Source: Zopfochytrium polystomum (lineage: Eukaryota; Chytridiomycota; Chytridiomycetes; Chytridiales; Chytridiaceae). From it: a stretch of DNA of 64,000 nucleotides. The notes beneath the pieces are model-generated. The model was given only the letters and a program-made list of their open reading frames with translations. It did not search any database and was not told where the DNA came from. The stretch is from the NCBI GenBank assembly GCA_025765615.1, contig JAIVFJ010000201.1, positions 1-64,000 of the forward strand. Reading direction: 5' to 3'. Made by a program: the position numbers and the translations under genes. The first letter of the stretch is position 1; each line of letters begins with the position of its first letter. Shown here in pieces: positions 53,534 through 64,000 of the stretch.

Positions 53534-56500
53534 GAACAAGAGGCACTCCACACACAAACGGTCAGGTGGAGGAACCCGCCTCACCACCACCACCACCACC
53601 ACCAGTCGTCATTTCCGCCGCCGGCAACACCACCACCACCACCACCACCAGCACCAGCACCAGCAGCAGCACCAACATCATCATCATCAGCAACAACAAC
53701 AGCAACAGCAACAGCATCGCCGCCGCCGCCGCGAACGGAGGAGGACAAGGAGGAGGAGGAGACGGCCGCTACGCCGCCACGGCCGCCGCAGTGGCCAACA
53801 ACTCCATCACCTCCGATTATTCCGGTGGTTGCTCCACTGGCTGCGGCTCTGTGGGCTCTGCCACCACCTCCCGATCCTCCTCCTCCCGCCGCTCAAGGCC
53901 CGTGTCGGCGTCCTCCGTCTCCTTCTCCCCCCAACGTCACCGTCTTCTCGGGCCTCCCCCTGGCGTCGCCCAGCCCAAAGCACTCGTCGTCGTCGTCGTC
54001 GTCGTCAGCAAAGAAACTCCACCACCACCACAGATCGTCCATGCGACCCTCCACATCCACCAGCCGGCCTGGAGCGTCCGGATCCTCGCCCGATCTTGCT
54101 TCCTCCCTTTCGTCCTGCGGCTCCTCACGGTCTCAATCCCGGCCGAGCCCCATTCTGAAAACGGGCTCGCTGGACGGCGGGGGCCACTCTCCCACCCTTA
54201 TCGATCATCATCACCATCACGCCTTCCCCGACCTCCTCGCAACGGATCGGTCAAGATCTTTGAGCCTCGGCATGGCGCAGCACTCGTCTTCGCCCTCGCA
54301 CCTCCCAACACCTTCATCTTCCTCCCTCTCCCCTGCCCCAATACATGACGGCTCGCCAAGGCAAGAGCCGTCCGCCGGTCCGCAGACGGCGGCGGACGCT
54401 GTCAGGAGACCGGTCACAAGCCACGCTCAGTTTTTCGCTGGAGATAGCGAGGAGGAGGAGGACGAGGGGAACGAGGACTTCCACAAGACCCAGGTGAGCT
54501 TGCATGCCTCCCTTCTCCTTCACTTCCGCTTTGCAGCCCCATACCCTTCCCTTCTCTCCTTCACTTCCGCTTGTGCCCCCTCTCTTGAACCGATGCCCGT
54601 CATGTCGCTGTCCGTCGCTGCCCGATAACCAATCAGATCGTTCCACCCCACCAGGTCACTACTGGAAAGAGGCTGGGCCGCTCTGAGGAGGACGAGGATG
54701 CAGACACGGTTGGTGGAACACCGCCGACTCCTCACGACCCTCAGTCGACTCAAGCAACACCATCATTACCGCAAGGCGTCATGCCTGACTCTTCCCACCT
54801 CGCAACACCAACTCTAACCACGGCAACCCTCTCTGACGTGAATGGACTCTCCCAAGCCCAACCTTTTCCCCCGTCAAATAGTGGGAACCCCCCGAATGTG
54901 CTGCTCCCGGATCCCAACCTGGCCGTTCGGATTAACCAACTTCGCATTCAGCATCAACAGCAGGCCGTAGCCCTCCAAGCTCGACAAAACGCCGAACTGG
55001 CTCAATTGCATGAACGGCATCGCGCCGAACGCTCTGAGCTGCAGCGGCGAGTCTGGGCAGACCAGGCGGAGTTGGTTCAAGCACACGCGATGGCGTTGGC
55101 AAGAGCTGCCGCAGCGTCAGGTGCTGGGCATCAGGTTCCAAATGACGCTGTCACGGCTGACGTGCCTCCCCGACGAGCAGTTTCCCAACTTCAAATAAGC
55201 GGCCAAGCCCGAGAAACTGAAACTCAGCGGTTTCCGCACCCGGTCGTGGAAGGTTCTCAAGCTACAGGCATGTACCGGCAAGATGGCCCATCGCGCCCAC
55301 CTGCGGAAGAGCAGCAGCAGCAGCGCCATCCATTCCGACGAACTGCCTCAACGGCTGGCCTTTACAACCCCGTCGCCAGGAGACCGGACGACTCAGCTGG
55401 CAAGCCGACCGCACCCGGTAATAAAACCGTTCCCGCCAGGCAGGCGCAGCATGACCAGCAGCCGCAGCAGCAGCAACAGCCGCAACGGCCTGCCGCAGAC
55501 CCGTCGGCACGACGCGATCAGACTGGGACTCAACAGCAGCAAGAAAACGAGCGGCAGCATCAAGACTCGTACAGTAGAGTTATACGGAGCATGTCAACAC
55601 CAAGCATTCCGAGGAAGATCAGTATTGGCTTTGAGGTGGTCGACTCAACCCGAGGGGTCGCGGGAAAACCGCAGCCCTCGATCAGCGAGGAGCCCGGTGG
55701 TCGTCCCGGTGTCTTTGCCGGGGGAAATGGTAGAAATCGACTTGGTTCCAAGTCTGCGGTTGGGCTATCAGGATTTGCGAGCTTCGCCCCAAGCTTGCCA
55801 AGCCTATCTCGCCGAATGGAGCCCTCGGTCTCTGCAACACCTGTACTCGCAACGGGTGTGTTGACCTCCCCAACCGACTCGCTTCACGGAGCGTCTGCCT
55901 CGGCATCGTCGAACGAACTTCATCATTCTCAGCAACGAGCGGCGCAACCTCAGCCTAACCTCCGGCCCCAAACCCATGCCTATCCCAAGGCTAAAACCAC
56001 GTTTGTGATGTCACACTCTGACGACGAGGACGAAGAATATGACAGCGACAGGGCTAAGTCGCCTCAGCAGCCGCAGCCGCTTCGACGGCGCGTGGGTAGT
56101 GCAGTGTCGACCGGAAGCAGCAGTGGAAGTAGCAGCGGCGCTTCCGCGACCTTTAAGTCACCCACACTCGGCCCCAACTCCCGCCCACCGGAACTAATGT
56201 CTCGTCCGGTCAGCATTGTGAGCCACCACATAACACAAGCTCGTCGCTTCACGCAAATGTCTCTTCCTCCACCCTCTGAAACGATTGAGGAGCACGCGGC
56301 AGGCGGATCATCGCCTTCGAACAGCCGTTCGGGCTTCCTCTCCCGCCAAGCCCTCGGAAGTAAAAGCGCAACCAGCCTCACCGCTCTTTTAGCCTCTGCT
56401 GCATGGGTGGGTGCTCCAGGGGAAGTTGTGACGCGGACAGAGGTGGCTGGGCGTGACACATCGGGTCCACGGAGGAGGAGTGACTACGGCCATGCTGGAA

Positions 56501-58644
56501 TGTCCGCGGACGACCCACGGATAGGAATGTCATTCTTGACTCAATACCAGCAGCAGCTTCGTTTGTCGCGAGCTCTTCCCTTGGCGCCGGCTGCCAAGGC
56601 AGGTTCCACGGCAAGACCGAACGCCCACGACGCACACAGCACACATTACTCCACCGTATCCCCAACTTCACCAAATAACCCTGCAGTTGCAGAGTCCTTG
56701 ACGCGACCGCAACCGATCCGTGCGTTTCCATCGGCCCCGTTTCTCCCGTCGTTGGGTGGTGGACAGGTCGGCCGGAGACCAGTACCTGCCGACGTCCCGC
56801 AAAACGAGCGGACGGACTCCCGACCGACCGCACCGTCGAATGCCGATGCCGCGCAGCAACCGCCCGCGGGACAGAAAGCGGTGAGCGGTTCGCCATTGGC
56901 TGCGGTAGCCCCGCCGGCTGCTACGGCGATCCCGATCGCGAACCCGCATGCAGGCCCGCATCACGCGTACCTTCAACAGCCATGGAAACCGCCAGAAGTC
57001 CTTGCTGCGGAAGCGGACGCCGACGCAGCGGCCGCCGCGCGCGCCGCGATCGCGAGAGCAAACGGCGTCCCGCGGACAATGGCTTCATTTGAGAGGAGGA
57101 TGCGCGACCTTCGGAGCCACCACGTGAGGCAGATCGAAGCTTTAAGGGAGCAGCACCGCATCCTGGAGGAAGGCGCGGCCGAAGCGGCGGACGCTGGTGC
57201 TGCGACCGCTGGGGGCGGTGTCGTCGCGGGCGCTGGAGTCGGCCCCACGAACGCAATGATCGAGCACCATCGCAGCCAAATGCGTGCTCTCGTCGACGTG
57301 CTGCAGCGCGAAGAGTTTGAGCTGGTGGAATCGGCGCGAAGGGTGCTTGGACCGGTCGAGTGGCCGCCCCAAGCGCAGCCACACGGCCCGCAACAGCACC
57401 CCCACCAGCCTCCGGGCTTCTTCATGCGGCGCGACGGCGGAGCCCCCGGTGTCGCTCCCCATCCCGCAACGGCGGCGGAAATAGAGGCCGCCGGGCCTTC
57501 CGACGACGACGCCGCCGCCGCCGCCGCCAGCGCCTTGCCGCCCCAGCAGCAACAGGAGCAGCAGTTTCTCCGACACCAGTACGAGCAGCAGATGAAGCAC
57601 TTTCGCCAGCAGCAGATGCAGTCGGAGCAAATGCAGGTGCAGCGGCTCCTGGCGCAGCAGGCGCAACAAATTCAGCTGCAGTATCGTTTGCAACATCAGC
57701 AGCAGCAGCAACAGCAGGAGCATTTTGCGGCGGCGGCAGCGCCGGCGGCGTACCCTTCCGCGCAGGTGACGAGGCCAAGCGCCGCGGTTCACGCGCCCGC
57801 CCAAGGTGCGATCCAAGTCCGCGCCGGGCCGTCCATGTTGGCACCGCCCGCCGCAGCGGGCGGCGCAGCCAGACCGTCGGTTGCGTTTGCGCTCGCGGCA
57901 GACAGCGCGGACGACGCCGAGGGCAGCAGCGCCGGCACGCTCGTATCTGACTCTGGACGGAGCGTCGATGATGCGGGCGACGACGACGGCGATCGAGATG
58001 GAGACGAGGACGCGGAAGAGGACGAGGAAGAATACGAGGAGGAAGATGAAGAAGAAGAAGATTACGAGGACGAAGATGAAGAGGAAGAGGAGGAGGAAGC
58101 GGCGGACGAGGAAGACGGCAGCGACGGTCCGTACGGCTACGAAGAGTACGAAGACGACATTGCGCAAGACGCGCAGGCCGAGGGCGGAGAGGAGGGCCAC
58201 TACTACGACGGCGAAGACGACGGCGGCGGCGGCGGGGGTGGCCCAAGCTACGCGCCACAGCTGCCGGCCGTGGGCGACGGCCGCCACATTTTCCGCGACG
58301 ATCCGGCGGCTGCGTCGGCGGCGGGCCCAAGAGGCGAGGCCGATCCGGAAGGCTTGTCAGGCGGGGGTGCCTCCTCCTCCGCCGCGGCTGCTGGCCAAGC
58401 CACAGGGTTCGTCCTCTTGCAAGGGCCGATGGTCGCGTTGCAAGAGTTTACTGCCCCGGCCGCCGGGCTCACTCCTCCGTCCTTTTCGCCAGCTGCGGCC
58501 GCTGCTGGGCGCCGGCAGCAGCAGCGGATCCCCGGCGCCGGGGGCGGAGGAGGAGGAGGCCGAAGAGGAGGTGGAGGAGGAGGTAGAGGAGAAGGGGGAG
58601 GGAGAGGACGGAGAGAGGGGTACCAGGCGGTGTGGCTGTCGTAA
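52912..58644 (+). CDS. giant low-complexity acidic coiled-coil protein, unknown family
   Basis: Two exons are likely, 52912-54493 and 54655-58644 (donor CAG|GTGAGC, acceptor CCACCAG), about 1850 residues. Exon 1 carries poly-His, E10, K5 (NLS-like KKKKKS), Ser, Thr and Asn runs. Its frame must shift by +1 near the C6 run at 53927-53932 to reach PKHSSSSS and the acidic EEEEDEGNEDFHKTQ at the donor. Exon 2 has an Ala/Gln/Arg coiled coil (LQARQNAELAQLHERHRAER), Ser-rich regions, an acidic patch (SHSDDEDEEYDSD), two further helices (ERRMRDLRSHHVRQIEALRE; MRALVDVLQREEFELVESAR), Gln-rich coil, a ~100-residue Asp/Glu tract and a Gly/Arg tail. It is probably nuclear and scaffold- or chromatin-like, by composition only. 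Confidence 0.55.
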
Positions 58645-59821
58645 CGATGGAAGGGTGTTTGGGGGGGGGCACGACGCGTCGCTTCACCTAACGTTCGTCG
58701 TCGTCGTCGCCGCCGCCTGAAAACCCTCCTCCGCCTCCTCGTCATTTCTCCCTCCTCCTTGTTCCGCAAGAAGAAGCAAGGAAGGAGAGACTGCTTGCCA
58801 CCTGCCCACCCATCCACCCCACCCACCCACCCACCCACTCACAACCAACCCCACCCTCGTCACTGTTAGCCGTTATCTCTCCTATAGTCAGTTTTGAATG
58901 GTTTATCATTTTTTGTTCTTTTTTTTTTTTTTTTGTTTTTGGGTGCTTTGTTTTCTATTTGTTTTTCTCTCACTTTCCCTCTTTCTCCTCTCTTTGATGA
59001 CGCAACGGGAAAATCAAACAAAACAAAACAAAAAAGAAATTTCTTCAGGATCAAAAGAACGAAAACGAAAAAGTCGTCCAAAAAGTGGCTGAAGTGGCGA
59101 AAAAAATTTTGTGGGAGTAAATTTACATTTTCCCAACAGAGTGGCGGGAAGACAGACCCTGCCAGAGAGGTATTCTCGGGACAGAGAGCGAGAGAGAGAC
59201 AGCCAGAGAGAGAGAGAGAGAGAGAGAGTGAGAGAGAGAGAGAGAGTGTGTGTGTGTGTGATGTTTGAGTCTTCCAAACCCCGGTTAGCGCAGCACATCA
59301 AATAATAGAATACGCCAAGACCACCACCAACACAGGGCGAGCATCCCAACACTGCAGCCGTTCCTTCCCCGTCCCCCAGCGACCCAGCGGCCAGAACGCC
59401 GAATCACGGCCTGCGTGCTCTCGATCTCCAAACCGGGACCGCCTTGGGAGCGGCGCTGGGACCCGCCGAAAAGGTGAGCTTGGAAGGGTGCCGCGACTTT
59501 GAAAGGCGGGGCAGGAAGGAGTGGGCCGGCTGAATCTCTTTTCAGTGAGAGGGGGGGGGGGAGCACTTGAAGTCGCAGTTGGGCTCACCCAAATCCCAGG
59601 TGTGGATTGTGTGGCGTGGCGGCCTCCAAATCTCTTTTTCCGCCAATCCGTTAACTGTTTTCCATCACAACTTTGATAGTAAACCTAGCAGCTGCGTGCA
59701 CTCTGCCTCAGTAGTGCGCAAGTTCCCGCAGTAATAGCCCGGTCCCGCTTGGACCGACTGATCTGCCCAACGTTAGCCTTTGTTGCGGCGGCGTTGTGAT
59801 TCGCATCAACAACCCTGAAAC

Positions 59822-59859
<38 letters not shown>

Positions 59860-59886
59860 AAGCTGCCGACGACTCCTCCCACAACA
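58645..59886. other. spacer; 5' region of the glycosyltransferase gene
   Basis: T-runs near 58920, (GA)n at 59188-59250 and GT units at 59246-59260. An A36 run at 59823-59858 ends 28 bp before the glycosyltransferase start codon. No gene seen. Confidence 0.5.
59823..59858 (+). repeat. poly(A) 36, 28 bp upstream of the glycosyltransferase ATG
   Basis: On the sense strand, as at the B-box gene, a long A-run sits directly 5' of the start codon. Confidence 0.8.
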
Positions 59887-62800
59887 ATGTCTGATTTCCC
59901 GCCCTCGAAGCGATACCCTCCCGCCGCTCCTCTGACCCCAGTCGTCAAGCAATATGGCAGCCCATACTCCCTGCCTCACTATCATCCCCGATCCCACCAC
60001 CAAGATGCTGCGCACATTGCGGCGCTAATGTCATCAAAGAACCCGTTCCCGCCTCATTTCCCATCGCTAGCACCACCGCCCTCCCCACCACCTCCACCAG
60101 CGCTGTTCACGGCAATTGTTCGCTCAAAGTGGTGCAGACTCATCCTGGTGTTGGTGCTCCTGACGCAGATCGCCCTCGCGATATCGTGGATCGCATTCAG
60201 ACCGCCAAGTCGTGTGGACCTGGCGAGCCACCACCCACCCCCACCAGCTCAGGTCGTCCCGATCATTGCCACCACTGTCATCAAGATCGTGGAACCAGCA
60301 CCCAATGTTCAGACCACCACCACCACCCCACCCGTAGCGCCGAACCCTTCCCCGGACATGTGGCCGGTTGTGTCTGCCGATCGGCCACGGCTGCCCTCTC
60401 CGCCACCGCCACCACCGCCACCAGCACCCGAGCATCAGCAGCAGCAATCTCCATCAACTCCAGCCACGCCAGCGGCGGTCCCGAGCGTGAAGGAGCCTGT
60501 TGTGCCGTCAGAGAGGCTGTGGCCACTGACGAACCCGCTCCCATTCTCAGAGTTCAACTTCTCCTTCCCGTCTCCGCCAGTCCGTCCCATGAAGGGTCTC
60601 CGCATGGCAAACCTCCCAGAGACCTCGCCGCATTTTGGGTATATGCTGCAGGATGGACCCTTGATGCTCAAACGAACTATGGAGCGTCCGCGCTCCGAGC
60701 ACACCATCGTTTTCGACTCGTCGCTGCGGGGAGAGTTCCTGCACCTCGCAAAATACCATGACGACGTTTTAGCTGGAAAGGACGAGGGTGTCGGTTACTG
60801 TCCGACCATGCCAGAGTGCCAGTTCCAGATTTCAGATGACTACGAGCGGATGGCCGACGGCGCAGACGCTTTGGTGACCGACAAGATAACGGTTAGTCGT
60901 GTTTTTAATGATTCAACCTGCTGAAGTGGCTGTTCTAATTTTGGTTTTCGCACGTGATAGGGGATCTTGGTTCATAATGCGTCACTGCATTTCACCAAAA
61001 TTGGCGTGGTGCCACACCCAGACAAGGCGCTGGAGGAGTACGAATGGTACGGAACGGATGCGCACGCATCTCACCTTCCGATGCTCTCGAGAAATCAAGC
61101 GTATTCGCGACCCATCCATATACCATTGTACTCGATTGCAGAAACTCAAGCTGACTTCACAAAGTCTGTCAACTTTTCCGCGAAGCTGCCCGTGATCCTT
61201 TTTGTGATTCCGCCTCAGGCGAGCTGCGAGGTTGAGCCAGGTCGTCGAGAAGCGATTATTGACGTTGCCCGTCAACTTCGCCGAGAGAGTGCGATGCCGA
61301 TAAAATTCATTGCTCCAAACTGGCACCCTGAGAAAGTGCGACGAGGGGCCTCTCCAAGAAAAGGCACCGAGAACGTGAAGGCACAGGGAAATGTGGTTGG
61401 CGCTGGCTTGATCGACGCCGATTTATCGTCGCGGGATCCAATTTTGGGCAACTGCGACATGATGACCGAGATCTTTAAAGATAGGCCACATGAGCAGCCT
61501 GTTCGTCAAATTCCAAACCTTGTGTCGTTCAGTCAGCGCAGTTCGGCGTATTCGCCTCGCGCTCTTGCCACAGCTTTGCAGCAGCTGGACTCGCTATGTC
61601 CCCCGCCCGAGCCGCTGGATCCTGGATCGGAGAGGCCATCGTATGACCCGTTTAGCTACGACCGGTACACCCGCTGTCTGCTCCTTCATTCCCTCGCGAT
61701 AGCCGTGGCCGAGCCGGTCGCAGAACCGCGTTTGGTGTCGGACTGGGTATTCAAGGCGCAGTCTGCCGGAACCCAAACCTTTCACCTCGCGGCGAAATTC
61801 TTCGATAACAATGAGTATGAACTCTCGACCTTGTTTCCTGGGGGATCGGCCCTGTCCATCGACGTGAATCTGGTTCGGTACCGTCGGACCGCGGGAGACA
61901 CGATACTACGTCACATTGGCACTATTCTCAAGAAGGGCTCAGACTATGTTAGAGACCGTTTCGTGCTGAAAGCGAGCTACCAGGACCCTGACAGAGCCCC
62001 ACAGTTCCCAACACAGTTGATGACATTTATGTCGACTGGGAGCAAGCTGTCTTTTCCCTGCCGAGTTTGCGCGCACGTGAAAATCAAGAAGTCCAATGTT
62101 CAATGCGCCCTCAGCGTTGTGAAACACGTTGTCGATCAGGGGATGGAGCGTAGGAAACGGACCGAGAGGGAAAGGCCAGAGCCAGCTGATCTTACCTCGC
62201 CGCCCGTTCAGTCACCACGCGGTGTTGACAAAGGCGGCCAAGTCCCCTCCCATCTTATGGGTCCAGCTCCGTTCCCTTGGGTCCCGCCATCACGGCTGGC
62301 AAACGAATCTTGGGGCCCAGTGTCAACAGCGGAGTTCCTCCATCCCTCCGAGCGAGTGTACGGTCTCGCACCAGAATTTGCCGGCGTCATCGATCAAATC
62401 TACGTTATGCACTATTCACGCGCGGCACGGCGTCGTTCGCACATTGCGAAAGTTATGCACCGTTTGTCGTCAGAGGCGCAGCTCATTATGGATTTGGACC
62501 GCGAGGACCTTTTCTCCCGCTGCCGAGCGGTGCATCGACTGGTCGGTGAGCCCTGCGACGAGTATGGACCCTCTCAGAGTTTACAAGAACGGCGAGCGAC
62601 GGCCAGTTCAGCTTCGTCATGGCGAGATGTCACTCGTTTACAAGAATGTGATGGCGTGGTATCTCATGCTTATGCACAACCAGAACTATGGGCTCATTGT
62701 GGAAGACGATGCCGAAATCGAAGTCGGCGTTTCTGCTTCATCGTTTGGTGCTACTTTGGGCCACCTTTCCCCCAATTATGCTATTACGTACGTTGGCACC

Positions 62801-63097
62801 TGCTCGAAATCCAACAAAGCTAGATTGGGCCAAGAACGGAAGGTTGAAGTTACACTGGGTGCCAGATGCACAGGCGCGTACACGATATCGAAGCAAGGAG
62901 TCATTCTGATGTTTAAAAACTTCCCGTTGAGAGTCGCCATCGACCTGCAAATGATCGATGTGACTCTCTGGGGAAAGACTCCGTACGGCATTACCCGGCA
63001 TCCAGACTACCGAAACTTCTTCATCACACCGGCTCTTCTCCGCCCCTCGGAAACTGTCAACGAGGTCGACGAAACGGGCATCCGAACCGGCGCGTGA
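59887..63097 (+). CDS. type II membrane glycosyltransferase, GT25 C-terminus with possible GT10-like domain
   Basis: Exons 59887-60891 and 60961-63097 (donor ACG|GTTAGT, acceptor TGATAG), about 1045 residues. A short cytosolic tail precedes one signal-anchor helix at ~80-102 (WCRLILVLVLLTQIALAISW), then a Pro-rich stem, the classic Golgi layout. The C-terminal ~250 residues match GT25: IDQIYVMHYSRAARRRSHI, GEMSLVYKNVMAWYLML and NYGLIVEDDAEIE (acidic metal-binding motif). The middle has PPQASCEVEPGRREAIIDVA and FPGGSALSIDVNLV, reminiscent of the nucleotide-sugar half of GT10 fucosyltransferases; this is tentative. A +1 frame change lies near 62560-62575, between CDEYGP and RVYKNGER. A 16-nt GTATGG...CTCTCAG stretch there would restore frame if removed, but is far shorter than normal fungal introns. 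Confidence 0.7.
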
Positions 63098-64000
63098 CAA
63101 GCTTACATTTTGGTACTTTGCCGATGGCGTTGTCCTTTTTGTTTGGTTGACGCCTGCCCTCTTTCGGGGTGTTTTGTGTTTGTTCGTCGGTGGGAGTTCC
63201 GTATTTTCTGGAACGAGTGAACCCCTTCCTTTTTGAGCCATATTGTAGTACAGTTTCCCGCATCCTCCCTTCAGTCCCCTCCTCAACTACTTTCGCACGC
63301 CGGCACCTACACCGCTCCCTCCTCCCCCCCCGTCACCTCCCCCTTCCCCCCTTACTCCCACCCCCTGTTTTGAGAAGCTTAGGTGGCGTTTGTTCGAGCC
63401 CATGCCCCACATTTAAATATTTCAGGCTTGCACTGTGATTGTTCATTCTTGTCGTTTCGTCCCCCGTCCTGCCCACCCCCCTTTCTTGAAAGCTCGTCAG
63501 CTTTCTTTCTATTTTTTTTTTCTTTTTTTCGCGTCTTCCCCAAACCCCCCATCCAACCCCCCTTTTTGTCCTTCCTTGCTTTTTTCGTGATTGATGGTGT
63601 TTATCGTACTAGACGTCGAAGAGACAAGCCAATTCCATATCCTGGTTTTCTTTTCGTTTTTTTTTCTCTTTTTTTTTCTTTCTTTTTTTTGTGTTTCGGC
63701 CCTTCGCCGTGCCTGTTTCTCTCCCTCCTTTCCTTTCGGTAACACTGCTCCCTCTTCTCTCTCCTCCGCCGCCCGTCACCAGTCACAGTCACGAGAACGG
63801 CACCGGTTTGGGCTCAGCCCGTGATTTGCCTTTCTCTTTTTTATCTTTTTTTTTGTTTCTCGTTTACAGCTTTCCCCCTTGTACTTTCGGGCACACCTCT
63901 TTTTGTTGAACGTTCGGCCCCTTCTTCTCACCCAGACTCGTCGCCCTCTCCCCCACTCTCCTCCCTCTCTCTCACCTCTCTCACCACCCCCCCCTAGTTG
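63098..64000. other. 3' flank of the glycosyltransferase gene
   Basis: C/T-rich DNA with T-runs (63515-63530, 63655-63690) and only low-complexity short frames. No gene seen up to the window end. Confidence 0.5.

Noticed and set aside
62554..62585. 32-nt intron GTGAGC...CTCTCAG in the glycosyltransferase
   Set aside because: Removing it leads to a third frame lacking the GT25 motifs.

Overview
This is nuclear DNA from a fungus-like eukaryote. Genes have GT-AG introns of about 70-300 bp. The proteins carry very long homopolymeric and low-complexity tracts (poly-Q, -H, -A, -G, -D). Several families are fungal: a Pho80-like cyclin box, a Rua1-type zinc domain, and an ANCHR-like B-box protein. 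CNB, F-box and LRR modules, plus Tc1, LINE and Ty3/Gypsy elements, fit an early-diverging (chytrid-type) fungus. I cannot name the species, and that placement is an inference.

The window has two parts. Positions 1-19.8 kb are repeat-rich and mostly decayed. In order they hold a partial Ty3/Gypsy element (minus), a frameshifted Tc1/mariner transposase, an unknown minus-strand gene, and a 5'-truncated LINE (4.9-12.1 kb) split by a 2.1-kb insertion with a tRNA-like head. After ~2.9 kb of unassigned sequence comes a broken multi-exon gene (15.2-19.7 kb) carrying a solo LTR of the same Ty3 family. Positions 20-64 kb are GC-rich and genic, with microsatellite-laden spacers and two AT-rich repeat islands (30.8-32.3 and 43.3-46.4 kb).

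Genes of the right part: a seven-exon protein with four cyclic-nucleotide-binding domains, an F-box and leucine-rich repeats (minus, 20.3-25.0 kb); a beta-class, bacterial-type glutathione transferase (minus, 25.4-26.0); a Pho80/Pcl-like cyclin (minus, 27.6-29.6); two unrelated single-pass membrane proteins with long disordered tails (plus, 33.8-35.9 and 38.3-40.6); an ANCHR/ZFYVE19-like B-box protein (minus, 41.8-43.3); a Q-rich regulator with a Rua1-type C-terminal zinc domain (plus, 48.0-50.9); a giant low-complexity acidic coiled-coil protein (plus, 52.9-58.6); and a type II membrane glycosyltransferase with a GT25 C-terminal domain and a possible GT10-like middle domain (plus, 59.9-63.1). 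Eukaryotic genes are not in operons, so neighbours need not share a pathway.

The most interesting observations are three. The LTRs of the Ty3 family carry arrays of perfect heat-shock elements, and an 11-nt match between the predicted RNA 5' end and the primer-binding site indicates Tf1/sushi-type self-priming. The four-CNB/F-box/LRR protein looks like a cyclic-nucleotide-gated ubiquitin-ligase adaptor. A 1.16-kb non-autonomous LTR element is complete with LTRs, target duplication and a gag-like ORF. Three genes of the right part each show one +1 frame jump, which needs a check against raw reads or RNA.
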